Source: PHAA01 sp034927445 (lineage in GTDB: Bacteria > Bacillota > Syntrophomonadia > Syntrophomonadales > Syntrophomonadaceae). Taken from it: 64,000 nt of DNA. The stretch is from the NCBI GenBank assembly GCA_034927445.1, contig JAYFPZ010000037.1, positions 3,344-67,343 of the forward strand. Direction: 5' to 3'. Below the pieces are notes generated by a model. The model searched no databases and was not told the DNA's origin. It worked only from the letters and a program-made list of their open reading frames with translations. Below, in pieces: positions 1 through 8,861 of the stretch (positions are counted from its first letter, which is position 1; each line of letters begins with the position of its first letter). The position numbers and the translations under genes were made by a program.

Positions 1-112
1 ACCCGTTTATATTACTGAAGATATGGTGGGACTGAAATTAGGAGAATTTGCTCCTACCCGCACCTTCAGAAGTCATGCCGGTAAATCAGAGAAAAGCAGC
101 AGAGCGAAATAG
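1..112 (+). CDS. rpsS: 30S ribosomal protein S19 (3' end only)
   Basis: The window opens inside this gene; 36 codons remain from base 2 to a TAG stop at 110-112. The visible tail (PVYITEDMVGLKLGEF, then APTRTFRSHAGK) is the conserved S19 C-terminus, which binds 16S rRNA in the 30S head. It lies 14 bases before rplV in the standard S10-operon order, so identity is certain although the start is outside the window. Confidence 0.95.
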   Translation, partial: PVYITEDMVGLKLGEFAPTRTFRSHAGKSEKSSRAK

Positions 113-126
113 GAAGGAGGAGAGAT

Positions 127-471
127 ATGATGGAGGCCAGAGCAGTAGCTCACTATATACGTGTATCTCCCTTAAAAGCTCGCCAGGTAGCAGATTTAGT
201 GAGAGGCAAAGACATTAAAGAAGCCCTGGGTATATTAAAATACACCAATAAAAAATCGGCACCCTTGATCAATAAAGTCGTAAAATCTGCCGTAGCCAAT
301 GCTGAACACAACTTTGATATGGATTCCGATGCTCTTTATATTTCGCAGATCATGATTGATGAAGGCCCCACGCTAAAAAGAATGCAGCCCCGGGCCTATG
401 GCCGCGCAGATGTAAAAAAGCATAGAACCAGCCATATCACGGTAGTGCTCAAGGAAAGGGAGGTTAAATAG
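127..471 (+). CDS. rplV: 50S ribosomal protein L22
   Basis: A 114-residue protein of normal L22 length. L22 binds 23S rRNA and its beta-hairpin lines the peptide exit tunnel. The N-terminus (EARAVAHYIRVSPLKARQV) and the C-terminal hairpin (RMQPRAYGRADVKKHRTSHI) are diagnostic. A strong AGGAAGGAGG site precedes the start; ATG at 127 or 130 are both possible. Its stop overlaps the GTG start of rpsC by one base, suggesting translational coupling. Confidence 0.97.
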   Translation: MMEARAVAHYIRVSPLKARQVADLVRGKDIKEALGILKYTNKKSAPLINKVVKSAVANAEHNFDMDSDALYISQIMIDEGPTLKRMQPRAYGRADVKKHRTSHITVVLKEREVK

Positions 472-1145
472 TGGGTCAAAAGGTTCATCCTAAAGGATTT
501 AGGCTCGGTGTTATAAGAACATGGGATTCCAACTGGTATGCTGATAAAGATTACTCCGAACTTTTGCATGAAGATTACCGGGTTAGAAATTTGGTTAAGG
601 AACGTTTCTATACGGCTGGAATATCCAAGGTGGAGATTCAAAGAACCGGCAACCGGGTACGGGTAACCATTCATACCGCCAAACCGGGTATTGTCATTGG
701 CCGGGGCGGAAGCGAAGTTGAGAAGCTCAAAAATGAGCTCTCGGTTTTGACCGGTAAGAACATCAATATAAATATTCAGGAAATTAAACGGCCTGAACTG
801 GATGCGCAGATCGTAGCCGAAAATGTTGCGCAGCAGTTGGAAAAACGCATATCTTTCCGTCGGGCTATGAAACAGACTGTACAAAGAACTATGCGGGTAG
901 GTGCTCTGGGCATGAAAATAGCCATCTCCGGCCGGCTGGGCGGGGCTGAAATAGCCCGCACCGAATGGTATGCCGAAGGCAAAGTACCTCTGCATACCCT
1001 TAGAGCCGATATTGATTATGGCTTTGCCGAGGCCAATACCACCTACGGTAAGATAGGTATCAAAGTGTGGATAAACCGTGGCGAGATAATACCGGAGGCC
1101 AAACACAGACCGAAGCAGAAAGCAGTGGAGGAGGCTGAGCAATAA
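471..1145 (+). CDS. rpsC: 30S ribosomal protein S3
   Basis: A 224-residue S3, full length, with GTG start overlapping the rplV stop. It begins MGQKVHPKGFRLGVIRTWDS, then has the KH domain with GxxG signature (VIGRGGSEVEKL, about residues 64-75), and the C-terminal S3 domain. S3 lies at the mRNA entry site and has helicase activity together with S4 and S5. It overlaps rplP by one base. Confidence 0.98.
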   Translation: MGQKVHPKGFRLGVIRTWDSNWYADKDYSELLHEDYRVRNLVKERFYTAGISKVEIQRTGNRVRVTIHTAKPGIVIGRGGSEVEKLKNELSVLTGKNININIQEIKRPELDAQIVAENVAQQLEKRISFRRAMKQTVQRTMRVGALGMKIAISGRLGGAEIARTEWYAEGKVPLHTLRADIDYGFAEANTTYGKIGIKVWINRGEIIPEAKHRPKQKAVEEAEQ

Positions 1146-1579
1146 TGCTTACCCCAAAAAGAACGAAATATAGAAAACAACATCGCCCGAGTTTAAAGGG
1201 TAAAGCTCACAAGGGAAATACCGTAACTTATGGCGAGTATGGATTACAAGCCCTGGAAGCAGCCTGGGTAACCAACCGGCAGATTGAAGCGGCACGTATT
1301 GCTATCAACCGTCATGTTAAAAGAGGCGGACAATTATGGATCAAGATATTTCCTGACCGCCCTATAACCGCCAAGCCGGCTGAAACCCGCATGGGTAAAG
1401 GTAAAGGCTCACCAGAACATTGGGTAGCAGTAGTCAAACCGGGCAGGGTCATGTTTGAACTATCCGGAGTGGCGGAGGAAGTAGCCCGGGAAGCAATGCG
1501 GCTGGCTGCGCACAAACTTCCGATTAAGTGCACTTTCGTAAAAAGAGAAGAAATGGGTGGTGAGGTTAGTGAAAGCTGA
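1145..1579 (+). CDS. rplP: 50S ribosomal protein L16
   Basis: A 144-residue L16, normal length. It begins MLTPKRTKYRKQHR and has the conserved GKGKGSPEHWVAVVKPG loop near residue 82. L16 organises the A-site region of the 50S subunit and is added late in assembly. ATG overlaps the rpsC stop, and its 3' end overlaps the likely rpmC start by 11 bases. Confidence 0.98.
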   Translation: MLTPKRTKYRKQHRPSLKGKAHKGNTVTYGEYGLQALEAAWVTNRQIEAARIAINRHVKRGGQLWIKIFPDRPITAKPAETRMGKGKGSPEHWVAVVKPGRVMFELSGVAEEVAREAMRLAAHKLPIKCTFVKREEMGGEVSES

Positions 1580-1775
1580 AAAAATTAGGGAACTAACCGA
1601 CGAGGAATTAGTTAGAAAGGTTTCTGATTATAAAGAAGAGTTATTCAATCTCAGGTTTCAGATTGCAACCGGTCAACTCGATAATCCCATGCGTATCAGG
1701 GATGTCCGTAAAAATATTGCCCGGTGTAAGACAATATTGAGGCAGCGGGAGATATCCAGAGAAAGTAACGGATAG
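1569..1775 (+). CDS. rpmC: 50S ribosomal protein L29
   Basis: A 68-residue L29 with two-helix hairpin fold, beside the exit tunnel where trigger factor and SRP dock. GTG at 1569 is preferred because it gives the standard start MKAEKIRELTDEELVRK and sits just after GGTGGTGAGG; GTGs at 1557 and 1560 would add only a few non-conserved residues. It overlaps the end of rplP. Confidence 0.95.
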   Translation: MKAEKIRELTDEELVRKVSDYKEELFNLRFQIATGQLDNPMRIRDVRKNIARCKTILRQREISRESNG

Positions 1776-1789
1776 AAGGAGGTCTAAGG

Positions 1790-2059
1790 GTGGTTGAGAA
1801 TCTAGGCAACCGGAAAACTATGATTGGCACAGTTAGCAGCGACAAAATGGAAAAAACCATTACTGTCAATGTGGAAACCGTTAAACAACATCCTCTTTAT
1901 AGAAAAATAATAAAAACCAGCAAGAAATATAAGGCGCATGACGAGAACAACGAGGCCAAAATCGGTGATGTTGTGAAGATCATGGAAACCCGCCCTTTGA
2001 GTAAAGATAAAAGATGGAAACTGACCGAAATAGTGCAGAAAGCCAAGACTTTACAGTAG
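1790..2059 (+). CDS. rpsQ: 30S ribosomal protein S17
   Basis: An 89-residue S17 (OB fold) from a GTG start behind AGAAGGAGG. The family signature KTMIGTVSSDKMEKTITV and the basic loop KIIKTSKKYKAHDE are present. It binds the 16S 5' domain early in 30S assembly. It follows rpmC by 14 bases in the usual spc order. Confidence 0.97.
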   Translation: MVENLGNRKTMIGTVSSDKMEKTITVNVETVKQHPLYRKIIKTSKKYKAHDENNEAKIGDVVKIMETRPLSKDKRWKLTEIVQKAKTLQ

Positions 2060-2087
2060 TCGCGGTAATTTGAAGGGAGGTTATTCC

Positions 2088-2456
2088 GTGATTCAGCAGG
2101 AAACTGTTTTACAGGTCGGTGACAACACCGGGGCTAAAAAGGTTTTATGTATAAAAATCCTGGGGGGGTCAACCAGAAAATATGCTACAGTAGGGGACGT
2201 AATAGTAGTTACCGTAAAAGAGGCGGCACCAGGCGGGGTTGTAAAAAAAGGCGACGTGGTCAAAGCGGTGGTAGTCCGTACCAAGAAAGAAATACGCAGG
2301 CCGGACGGATCCCACATTGCCTTTTCAGAAAATGCGGCAGTAATAATTGACGATAACAACAACCCCAAGGGTACTCGCATTTTTGGCCCGGTGGCAAGAG
2401 AGCTGAGGGACAAGAACTTCATGAAGATAGTATCTCTGGCCCCGGAAGTGCTTTAG
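2088..2456 (+). CDS. rplN: 50S ribosomal protein L14
   Basis: A 122-residue L14, exactly the usual length, when started at GTG 2088 (MIQQETVLQVGDNTGAKKVL) behind GGGAGG. An upstream in-frame ATG at 2070 would add six residues and lies before the ribosome binding site, so I reject it. L14 contacts L19 and forms part of the subunit bridge; it is also the docking site of RsfS. Confidence 0.97.
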   Translation: MIQQETVLQVGDNTGAKKVLCIKILGGSTRKYATVGDVIVVTVKEAAPGGVVKKGDVVKAVVVRTKKEIRRPDGSHIAFSENAAVIIDDNNNPKGTRIFGPVARELRDKNFMKIVSLAPEVL

Positions 2457-2474
2457 TCGGTGGAGGTGTGGAAG

Positions 2475-2786
2475 ATGAACATAAAAAAAGGCGATACAGT
2501 AACAGTTATAACCGGCAAAGACTCCGGCAAAAAGGGCAAGGTATTGAGAGTAATGCCGGCTGCTAACCGGGTTGTGGTAGAAGGAATAAACAAGGCCAAA
2601 AAACATCAAAGGCCTAGCCGAACCCTGCCGCAGGGAGGTATCTTGCAAATCGAGTGTCCAATTGACGCATCCAATGTAATGCTTCTATGCAATAAATGCA
2701 ATAAACCTACCCGGGGAGCGAGAAAGGTCCTGGATAATGGACAGAAGGCAAGAATATGCAAGCAATGTGGTGAGGTATTAGATTAA
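2475..2786 (+). CDS. rplX: 50S ribosomal protein L24
   Basis: A 103-residue L24 with N-terminal KOW motif (KKGDTVTVITGKDSGKKGKV). ATG 2475 follows GGAGGTG and gives the normal N-terminus. The C-terminal part has a CNKC...CKQC pair (about residues 79-82 and 96-99) that probably binds zinc, as in many Clostridia. L24 starts 50S assembly by binding the 5' end of 23S rRNA. Confidence 0.96.
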   Translation: MNIKKGDTVTVITGKDSGKKGKVLRVMPAANRVVVEGINKAKKHQRPSRTLPQGGILQIECPIDASNVMLLCNKCNKPTRGARKVLDNGQKARICKQCGEVLD

Positions 2787-2815
2787 AACTCCTAAGAAGG
2801 GAGGCCAACGGTTGA

Positions 2816-3352
2816 ATGGCCAGGTTATTGGAACAATATAAACAAGAAATAACTCCGAAATTGATCGATAAATTCGGATATAAAAATATCATGCAGGTGC
2901 CTAAGTTAGAAAAGATCATAGTCAATGTCGGAGTCGGCGAAGCCATTCAGAATCCCAAAGCTTTGGATGGAGCCGTTAACGATCTGAAAGTAATTACAGG
3001 TCAGAAACCTATAATTACCAAAGCCAAGAAATCGATAGCCGGGTTCAAATTGCGTGAAGGAATGCCCATAGGCTGCAAAGTAACTCTGCGCGGTGAAAGA
3101 ATGTATGATTTTCTAAATCGACTGATAAACATCGTTCTTCCCCGGGTGAGGGATTTCCGGGGTATTTCTCCCCAGGCATTTGACGGACGCGGAAACTATT
3201 CGCTGGGTATAAAAGAGCAGACCATATTTCCTGAAATTGAATATGACAAGATCGACAAGATCAGAGGTCTGGAGGTAATCATCGTTACCAGCGCCAAGAC
3301 CGACGAAGAAGCCAGGGAATTACTAAAGAGCATGGGAATGCCATTCAGATAA
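2816..3352 (+). CDS. rplE: 50S ribosomal protein L5
   Basis: A 178-residue L5, normal length, starting MARLLEQYKQEITPKLIDKF behind AAGGGAGG. The conserved PKLEKIIVNVGVGEA and the C-terminal KTDEEARELLKSMGMPFR are present. L5 binds 5S rRNA and contacts the P-site tRNA elbow. Confidence 0.97.
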   Translation: MARLLEQYKQEITPKLIDKFGYKNIMQVPKLEKIIVNVGVGEAIQNPKALDGAVNDLKVITGQKPIITKAKKSIAGFKLREGMPIGCKVTLRGERMYDFLNRLINIVLPRVRDFRGISPQAFDGRGNYSLGIKEQTIFPEIEYDKIDKIRGLEVIIVTSAKTDEEARELLKSMGMPFR

Positions 3353-3366
3353 GAGGGGGTGTTTAA

Positions 3367-3552
3367 ATGGCCAAGAAATCATTGATAGCTAAACAAAAGC
3401 GCCCACAGAAATATCAGGTTCAGGAATATAACCGCTGTAAGATTTGTGGACGTCCGCGGGCTTACATGCGTAAATTCGGTATGTGCAGGGTTTGTTTTCG
3501 GGAAATGGCCCATAAGGGCGAAATACCAGGGGTTACCAAGTCAAGCTGGTAG
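3367..3552 (+). CDS. rpsZ: 30S ribosomal protein S14, zinc-binding type
   Basis: A 61-residue S14 of the short type Z with four cysteines (CKIC...CRVC) forming a zinc site. This form is typical of Firmicutes and other Gram-positives. It ends in the conserved GEIPGVTKSSW and binds the 30S head near S3 and S10. Confidence 0.98.
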   Translation: MAKKSLIAKQKRPQKYQVQEYNRCKICGRPRAYMRKFGMCRVCFREMAHKGEIPGVTKSSW

Positions 3553-3575
3553 CTTAGATAAAGGAGGTAAAAATC

Positions 3576-3974
3576 ATGGTCGTTACTGATCCCGTAGCCG
3601 ACTTCTTGACTAGGATTAGAAACGGAAATATGGTATGGCATCAGACTGTAGAGATACCAAGTTCCAAGATGAAGATGTCTTTAGCTCAAATCCTGAAAGA
3701 CGAAGGTTATATCAAAGACTATGAGTTTATAGAGGATGGCAAGCAGGGGATTATCAGAATATATCTTAAATATGGCCCCAACAAAGAAAGAGTTATAACC
3801 GGAATCAAGAGAATTAGCAAACCAGGTCTTAAGGTATATGTAAAGAAAGATGAAGTACCCAAGGTTCTGGCCGGGCTGGGGACAGCAGTTGTATCAACTT
3901 CCAAGGGGATAATGACTGATAAAAAGGCTCGCAAGGCAGGTCTGGGTGGAGAAGTGATATGTTATATATGGTAG
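3576..3974 (+). CDS. rpsH: 30S ribosomal protein S8
   Basis: A 132-residue S8 starting with TDPVADFLTRIRNGN and containing the C-terminal signature GVGG-like stretch GIMTDKKARKAGLGGEVICY IW. S8 binds 16S helix 21 and, in many bacteria, represses the spc operon by binding its mRNA. It lies behind an AAAGGAGGT site. Confidence 0.97.
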   Translation: MVVTDPVADFLTRIRNGNMVWHQTVEIPSSKMKMSLAQILKDEGYIKDYEFIEDGKQGIIRIYLKYGPNKERVITGIKRISKPGLKVYVKKDEVPKVLAGLGTAVVSTSKGIMTDKKARKAGLGGEVICYIW

Positions 3975-4040
3975 GTTCAACATTAGTGGCGACCCCCAGG
4001 GAGCATCAGAAGTGCCCGAAGGGTGAAGGAGGAATGAACG

Positions 4041-4580
4041 GTGTCCAGAATAGGTAGAAAACCTATCAGCCTACCCCCAGGCGTAGAAGTCAAAATAGAA
4101 GAAAAAATTATTACGGTCAAAGGCCCTAAAGGAGTTCTGGCGCAAGCCATACCTGAAGATATAAACATAGACCAGCAAGAGAAAGAACTGGTGGTTACCA
4201 GACCCAGCGACGCCAAAAAACATCGGGCCATGCATGGGCTGGCCAGAGCGTTGGTGGCCAATATGGTAACCGGAGTGACTACCGGATTCGAAAAGAAGCT
4301 GGAGATGGTCGGGGTAGGTTACAGAGCCCAGATGCAGGGCAAGAAACTGGTTCTTAATATTGGTTTTTCTCATCCGGTGGAAATAGATCCGCCCCAGGGT
4401 ATTGAATTTGAGGTTCCGGCTTTGACCAAGATTACAGTTAAAGGTATCGATAAACAGCTGGTGGGAAATACCGCGGCTGATATCCGGGCCATTAGAAAAC
4501 CAGAACCCTACAAGGGCAAAGGCCTCAGGTATGAAAATGAGACCATCAGACGTAAAGCTGGTAAAACTGGTGCTAAATAA
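4041..4580 (+). CDS. rplF: 50S ribosomal protein L6
   Basis: A 179-residue L6 from GTG 4041 (MSRIGRKPISLPPGVEV) behind GAAGGAGG. The two L6 repeats are visible and the C-terminal signature PEPYKGKGLRYENETIRRK is intact. L6 is near the sarcin-ricin loop and factor-binding site. Confidence 0.97.
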   Translation: MSRIGRKPISLPPGVEVKIEEKIITVKGPKGVLAQAIPEDINIDQQEKELVVTRPSDAKKHRAMHGLARALVANMVTGVTTGFEKKLEMVGVGYRAQMQGKKLVLNIGFSHPVEIDPPQGIEFEVPALTKITVKGIDKQLVGNTAADIRAIRKPEPYKGKGLRYENETIRRKAGKTGAK

Positions 4581-4600
4581 CTAGGAAGGGAGTGACTACG

Positions 4601-4966
4601 TTGATCAAAAAAGCCAGTAAGAAAGATCAAAGGCAGGGAAGACATAAAAGAATACGGTTAAAATTAGCGGGCACTGCTGAAACGCCCAGACTTTGTATTT
4701 ACCGTAGTCTTCATCACATATATGCCCAGCTGATTGATGACGAAAAAGGAGTCACCCTGGTAGCCGCATCTACCCTGGATAAGGGTATGGCGGATTTAGG
4801 CAGTTCCAGCAATGTGGATGCAGCTAAAAGGGTCGGGGGCAGTATTGCCCTGAAGGCTAAAGAAAAGGGCATAACTACGGTTGTATTTGATAGGAACGGA
4901 CGCAAGTATCATGGGTGTGTATCTGCCCTGGCAGATGCGGCCCGTGAAAACGGACTGGTATTTTAA
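4601..4966 (+). CDS. rplR: 50S ribosomal protein L18
   Basis: A 121-residue L18 when started at TTG 4601 (MIKKASKKDQRQGRHKRIR), eight bases after GGAAGGGAG. The in-frame GTG at 4592 overlaps the ribosome binding site and is rejected. L18 carries 5S rRNA into the 50S central protuberance; the basic N-terminus and the end ADAARENGLVF match the family. Confidence 0.96.
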   Translation: MIKKASKKDQRQGRHKRIRLKLAGTAETPRLCIYRSLHHIYAQLIDDEKGVTLVAASTLDKGMADLGSSSNVDAAKRVGGSIALKAKEKGITTVVFDRNGRKYHGCVSALADAARENGLVF

Positions 4967-4992
4967 CTGCAGATCTGAAGGTTAGGAGGGAA

Positions 4993-5499
4993 ATGATGAT
5001 AGAAAAGGAACAGGCAGCCCCTGAATTTATTGAAAAAGTTGTTAATATAAACCGGGTTGCCAAGGTTGTAAAAGGCGGACGCAGGTTTAGTTTCAGCGCT
5101 CTGGTCGTTGTGGGCGACGGTGAAGGCAAAGTGGGCTGCGGCAAGGGAAAAGCCACCGAAGTACCCGAAGCTATCCGTAAAGCCATGGAGAGCGCCAAGA
5201 AAAATATGATAGACATTCCCCTGATTGAGGGCAGAACCATTCCCCATCAGACTATTGGCAGATTTGGAGCCGGTGAAGTATTTTTGAAGCCCGCTGCCGC
5301 AGGTACCGGGGTTATTGCCGGTGGGCCGGTCAGAGCCGTTCTGGAAGCGGCTGGACTTAAAGATATTCTTACCAAGTGCATTGGCACTGCCAATGCCAAT
5401 AATGTGGTCAGGGCTACCATGGAGGGTTTAAAGAGCCTTAAAAAAGCTGACCATGTAGCCCAGCTGAGGGGTAAGACCATAGAAGAGATATTGAACTAG
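4993..5499 (+). CDS. rpsE: 30S ribosomal protein S5
   Basis: A 168-residue S5 with N-terminal double-stranded RNA-binding domain (VNINRVAKVVKGGRRFSFSA) and C-terminal domain (GTGVIAGGPVRAVLEAAG). S5 lies at the mRNA entry channel and affects fidelity. ATG 4993 or the next ATG at 4996 may be used after GGAGGGAA. Confidence 0.98.
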   Translation: MMIEKEQAAPEFIEKVVNINRVAKVVKGGRRFSFSALVVVGDGEGKVGCGKGKATEVPEAIRKAMESAKKNMIDIPLIEGRTIPHQTIGRFGAGEVFLKPAAAGTGVIAGGPVRAVLEAAGLKDILTKCIGTANANNVVRATMEGLKSLKKADHVAQLRGKTIEEILN

Positions 5500-5512
5500 G
5501 GAGGGAGACCAC

Positions 5513-5704
5513 TTGGCGAAACAGTTAAAGATCACCTGGACCAAAAGCTTTATTGGCTATCCCCAAACCCAGAGATTGACCATTAAGAGCCTGGGTCTCA
5601 GGAAGCTTAATCAATCAGTAATAAAAGAAGACTGTGCCCAGATTCGGGGACAGATTAACAAAGTAATTCACATGGTTGATGTAGAAGAGTTAGATGAAGC
5701 ATAG
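5513..5704 (+). CDS. rpmD: 50S ribosomal protein L30
   Basis: A 63-residue L30 of the short bacterial type, starting at TTG 5513 behind GGGAGGGAG. The conserved core KSFIGYPQTQRLTIKSLGLR is present. It lies between rpsE and rplO as expected. Confidence 0.96.
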   Translation: MAKQLKITWTKSFIGYPQTQRLTIKSLGLRKLNQSVIKEDCAQIRGQINKVIHMVDVEELDEA

Positions 5705-5716
5705 GGAGGTTTTAGA

Positions 5717-6157
5717 GTGAAACTAGAGGAACTGAAATCTCCACCCGGCGCGAACAAGCGCATTAAGAGGGTGGGCCGAGGCATTGGTTCCGGTCATGGC
5801 AAGACTTCTACCCGTGGACATAAAGGGCAGAAGGCTCGTTCCGGCGCAAGCATCAGACTTGGCTTCGAAGGCGGACAGATGCCTTTACAACGGCGTATCC
5901 CCAAGCGAGGCTTCAATAATATTTTCCGTAAGGAATATGCGATCGTAAATGTAAAGGATCTGAATTGTTTTGATGATGGAAGCATTGTCACCATCCAGAT
6001 GCTGCAGGAAGCCGGACTGGTTAACAAAGTTGGGGCCGGGGTTAAACTGTTGGGTGACGGTGAACTGGAAAAGCAACTCACAGTACAGGTGCAGAAATGC
6101 AGCCGTCAGGCCGAAGAGAAATTAGCGGCCAAGGGCGGTAAATTTGAGGTGATTTAA
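5717..6157 (+). CDS. rplO: 50S ribosomal protein L15
   Basis: A 146-residue L15 from GTG 5717. The glycine- and arginine-rich N-terminal extension (KRVGRGIGSGHGKTSTRGHK) runs deep into 23S rRNA; the C-terminal domain ends GGKFEVI. Its last base is shared with the secY start, so the two are coupled. Confidence 0.97.
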   Translation: MKLEELKSPPGANKRIKRVGRGIGSGHGKTSTRGHKGQKARSGASIRLGFEGGQMPLQRRIPKRGFNNIFRKEYAIVNVKDLNCFDDGSIVTIQMLQEAGLVNKVGAGVKLLGDGELEKQLTVQVQKCSRQAEEKLAAKGGKFEVI

Positions 6158-7422
6158 TGTTAAACTCATTTCAAAAGGCCTTTAAAATTGGTGATTTAAG
6201 AAGCAAACTGCTGTTTACGCTGTTAATGCTCTTGGTGTTTCGGGTAGGTGCCCATATTCCTGTACCCGGTATTAATACCGAAGCCATGCAGAATCTGTTG
6301 CAGGGCCAGTTATTCGGATTCTTTGACATAATATCCGGAGGCGCATTTAAAAGATTCAGCGTATTTGCCATGAGCATCACCCCGTATATCAACGCCTCGA
6401 TTATCATGCAACTCTTAACGGTAGTTGTGCCTAAATTGGAGGAACTGAACAAGGAGGGTGAGGAAGGCAAAAAGAAGATCGCCCAGTATACCCGGTATGG
6501 TACGGTTGTACTGGCTCTGATCCAAGCGGTAGGGATGGCTATAGCCCTGGGAAGATCAGGGGCTATCATTAATCCTGGTTTTGTTTCCTACTTCATAATA
6601 ACCATATCCCTGACCGCAGGAACGGCCATGTTGATGTGGATCGGAGAAATGATCACCGAGAAAGGTATCGGCAATGGAATCTCATTAATTATCTTTTGCG
6701 GTATAGCCGCCCGCATACCTGCGCAAATAGCCGGTGTAGGCCAGGAAGTAACTGCGGGAATGGCCGGTTATTTTCAGGTCCTGTTGCTGATAGTGGTAGT
6801 ATTGGTGGTTATTGCTGCGGTAGTAGCCATTAATGAAGGCCAGAGAAGGCTGCCGATACAATATGCCAAACGAGTAGTAGGGCGCAGAATGTATGGCGGA
6901 CAAAGCACGTTCCTGCCCTTAAGGGTAAACGCGGCTGGGGTTATTCCCATTATTTTTGCGATGTCACTCTGTATGTTCCCTGCGACCATCGGATCGTGGA
7001 TGAGTCAGACATCAACTTTCAACACGTTTATAAACACTCATTTCAGCAATTCCAGTGTTTTATATAATATCGTTTATGCTTTGCTGATAATATTTTTCAC
7101 CTATTTCTATGTGGCGATTATTTTTAATCCCCTGGATGTGGCTGATAATATTAAGAAAAATGGCGGGTTCATTCCTGGTATCAGACCAGGACGGCCTACA
7201 GCCGAATATATTGATAGGGTTCTTTCCCGGCTGACCGCGGCAGGCGGATTATTCCTGGCCCTGATAGCTGTACTTCCCAATATTGTTATTGGTATCACCG
7301 GAATACAAAGCCTTTGGTTCGGAGGAACAGCCCTGTTAATTTTAGTCGGTGTCGCCTTGGATACCATGAAACAGGTTGAATCCCATTTACTTTTAAGAAG
7401 TTATGAAGGTTTTGTCAAATAG
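6157..7422 (+). CDS. secY: Preprotein translocase subunit SecY
   Basis: A 421-residue integral membrane protein with about ten hydrophobic spans, the channel of the Sec translocon with SecE and SecG. Recognisable parts are FRVGAHIPVPGI in TM1, the plug region GGAFKRFSVFAM, and the cytoplasmic loop YAKRVVGRRMYGGQ that contacts SecA and the ribosome. The ATG overlaps the rplO stop. Length is normal. Confidence 0.98.
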   Translation: MLNSFQKAFKIGDLRSKLLFTLLMLLVFRVGAHIPVPGINTEAMQNLLQGQLFGFFDIISGGAFKRFSVFAMSITPYINASIIMQLLTVVVPKLEELNKEGEEGKKKIAQYTRYGTVVLALIQAVGMAIALGRSGAIINPGFVSYFIITISLTAGTAMLMWIGEMITEKGIGNGISLIIFCGIAARIPAQIAGVGQEVTAGMAGYFQVLLLIVVVLVVIAAVVAINEGQRRLPIQYAKRVVGRRMYGGQSTFLPLRVNAAGVIPIIFAMSLCMFPATIGSWMSQTSTFNTFINTHFSNSSVLYNIVYALLIIFFTYFYVAIIFNPLDVADNIKKNGGFIPGIRPGRPTAEYIDRVLSRLTAAGGLFLALIAVLPNIVIGITGIQSLWFGGTALLILVGVALDTMKQVESHLLLRSYEGFVK

Positions 7423-7434
7423 GAGATGATACGG

Positions 7435-8085
7435 TTGAACATTATCCTCATGGGGCCTCCGGGGGCCGGTAAAGGAACCCAGGCTGATCTGATCAAAGCG
7501 GCTTTTCCCATCCCGCATATTTCTACCGGAGATATGTTTCGGGAAGCGGTAAAGAACAGCACCGCGATGGGGCTTGAAGCCAAGAAGTATATGGATGCGG
7601 GCCAATTGGTTCCGGATACGGTTACCATCGGGGTGGTTGAAGAAAGACTGTCAATGCCGGATTGTAACCAGGGTTTTCTTCTGGACGGGTTCCCCCGGAC
7701 CACCATTCAGGCGCAGGCCCTTGATCAGGTACTGGCCAAGAAGGGTAAAAAAGTAGAATTAGCTTTGAATGTTTCTGTTCCCGAAGAAGTTTTAATGGAT
7801 CGAATGACGGGCCGGTTGACCTGCAATACCTGCAAAACCGTTTACAACGCCAAATTTAATCCACCCGCAGTGGAAGGAATTTGCAACAAATGCGGGGGAG
7901 AACTGATACAGCGCAGTGATGACAGAGCAGAAACGGTGAAGAACCGTTTAGAGGTTTACCGGGAGCAAACCGAGCCCTTGCTCGATTATTATCAGAAACA
8001 GGGCTGTCTAATTACAGTTGACGGTAATCGCGGTACTAACGAGGTCTTTGCCGAAGTAAAACAGATACTGGAGAATCTGGGATGA
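7435..8085 (+). CDS. adk: Adenylate kinase
   Basis: A 216-residue kinase that converts ATP + AMP to 2 ADP. TTG 7435 gives MNIILMGPPGAGKGTQA with the P-loop directly at the N-terminus, nine bases after AGGAG; ATG 7426 is too close to that site. The long LID domain has CNTC...CNKC cysteines (about residues 127-151), the structural zinc site of Gram-positive enzymes. The DGFPRT AMP-binding motif is present. It is coupled to map by a 4-base overlap. Confidence 0.97.
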   Translation: MNIILMGPPGAGKGTQADLIKAAFPIPHISTGDMFREAVKNSTAMGLEAKKYMDAGQLVPDTVTIGVVEERLSMPDCNQGFLLDGFPRTTIQAQALDQVLAKKGKKVELALNVSVPEEVLMDRMTGRLTCNTCKTVYNAKFNPPAVEGICNKCGGELIQRSDDRAETVKNRLEVYREQTEPLLDYYQKQGCLITVDGNRGTNEVFAEVKQILENLG

Positions 8086-8846
8086 TAAACATCAAGACAC
8101 CTGGTGAAATCGATAAGATGCGCAAATCAGGCAGGGTAGTGGCCCAGGTGCTGCAGATATTAAGAGAGGAAATAAAACCTGGAGTTACAACCGGCAGACT
8201 AAATAGTATAGCTGAAGAAGAAGCCAAAAAAAGGAATGCGACAACAGTTTTCAAAAATTACCCCCATCCCAAAGGAATGCTGCCATTTCCAGGTGCTATT
8301 TGCACCTCCGTTAATGAAGAAGTAGTGCACGGTATACCAGGTAAAAGAGTTCTTCAGGAAGGTGATATAATAAGTATCGATTTCGGGGTTATTGTCGACG
8401 GTTTTGCAGGTGATGCTGCTATAACCGTAGCCGTGGGGGAGGTTGACCCGCAGGTTAAAAACTTGATCAGAGTAACCGAAGCAGCTTTAATGAAAGGGAT
8501 CGACCAGGCCCAGGTTGGAAATCGCTTGGGAAATGTCTCCCATGCCATTCAGGAGTATGTGGAGAAAGCTGGATTTTCCGTAGTCAGAGATTATGTGGGC
8601 CATGGCATCGGGCGCAATATGCATGAGGCCCCGCCCGTACCCAACTATGGCAAGGCTGATCGGGGACCGGCGCTAAAAGCAGGAATGACTCTGGCCATTG
8701 AACCCATGGTGAACCTGGGAACTTACAGCGTATTCACCAAAGGAGATGAATGGACTGTGGTTACGCGCGACGGTAAACATTCGGCTCATTTTGAACACAG
8801 CATAGCTATTCGGGATCAAGGTCCGGAAATCCTTACCCTGATTTAG
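8082..8846 (+). CDS. map: Methionine aminopeptidase, type I
   Basis: A 254-residue enzyme that removes initiator methionine from nascent proteins. It has the pita-bread fold with metal ligands in ISIDFGVIVDGFAGDAA (two Asp), GHGIGRNMHEAP (His), AIEPMV (Glu) and the terminal EHSIAI (Glu). There is no SH3-like N-terminal extension. The ATG overlaps the end of adk by 4 bases. Confidence 0.97.
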   Translation: MINIKTPGEIDKMRKSGRVVAQVLQILREEIKPGVTTGRLNSIAEEEAKKRNATTVFKNYPHPKGMLPFPGAICTSVNEEVVHGIPGKRVLQEGDIISIDFGVIVDGFAGDAAITVAVGEVDPQVKNLIRVTEAALMKGIDQAQVGNRLGNVSHAIQEYVEKAGFSVVRDYVGHGIGRNMHEAPPVPNYGKADRGPALKAGMTLAIEPMVNLGTYSVFTKGDEWTVVTRDGKHSAHFEHSIAIRDQGPEILTLI

Positions 8847-8861
8847 TGGAGGTGAGGTAAG

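Noticed and set aside
396..1142. Long minus-strand frame of 248 codons
   Set aside because: It is the shadow of rpsC and rplV; the plus-strand proteins are certain and the minus frame has no family features.
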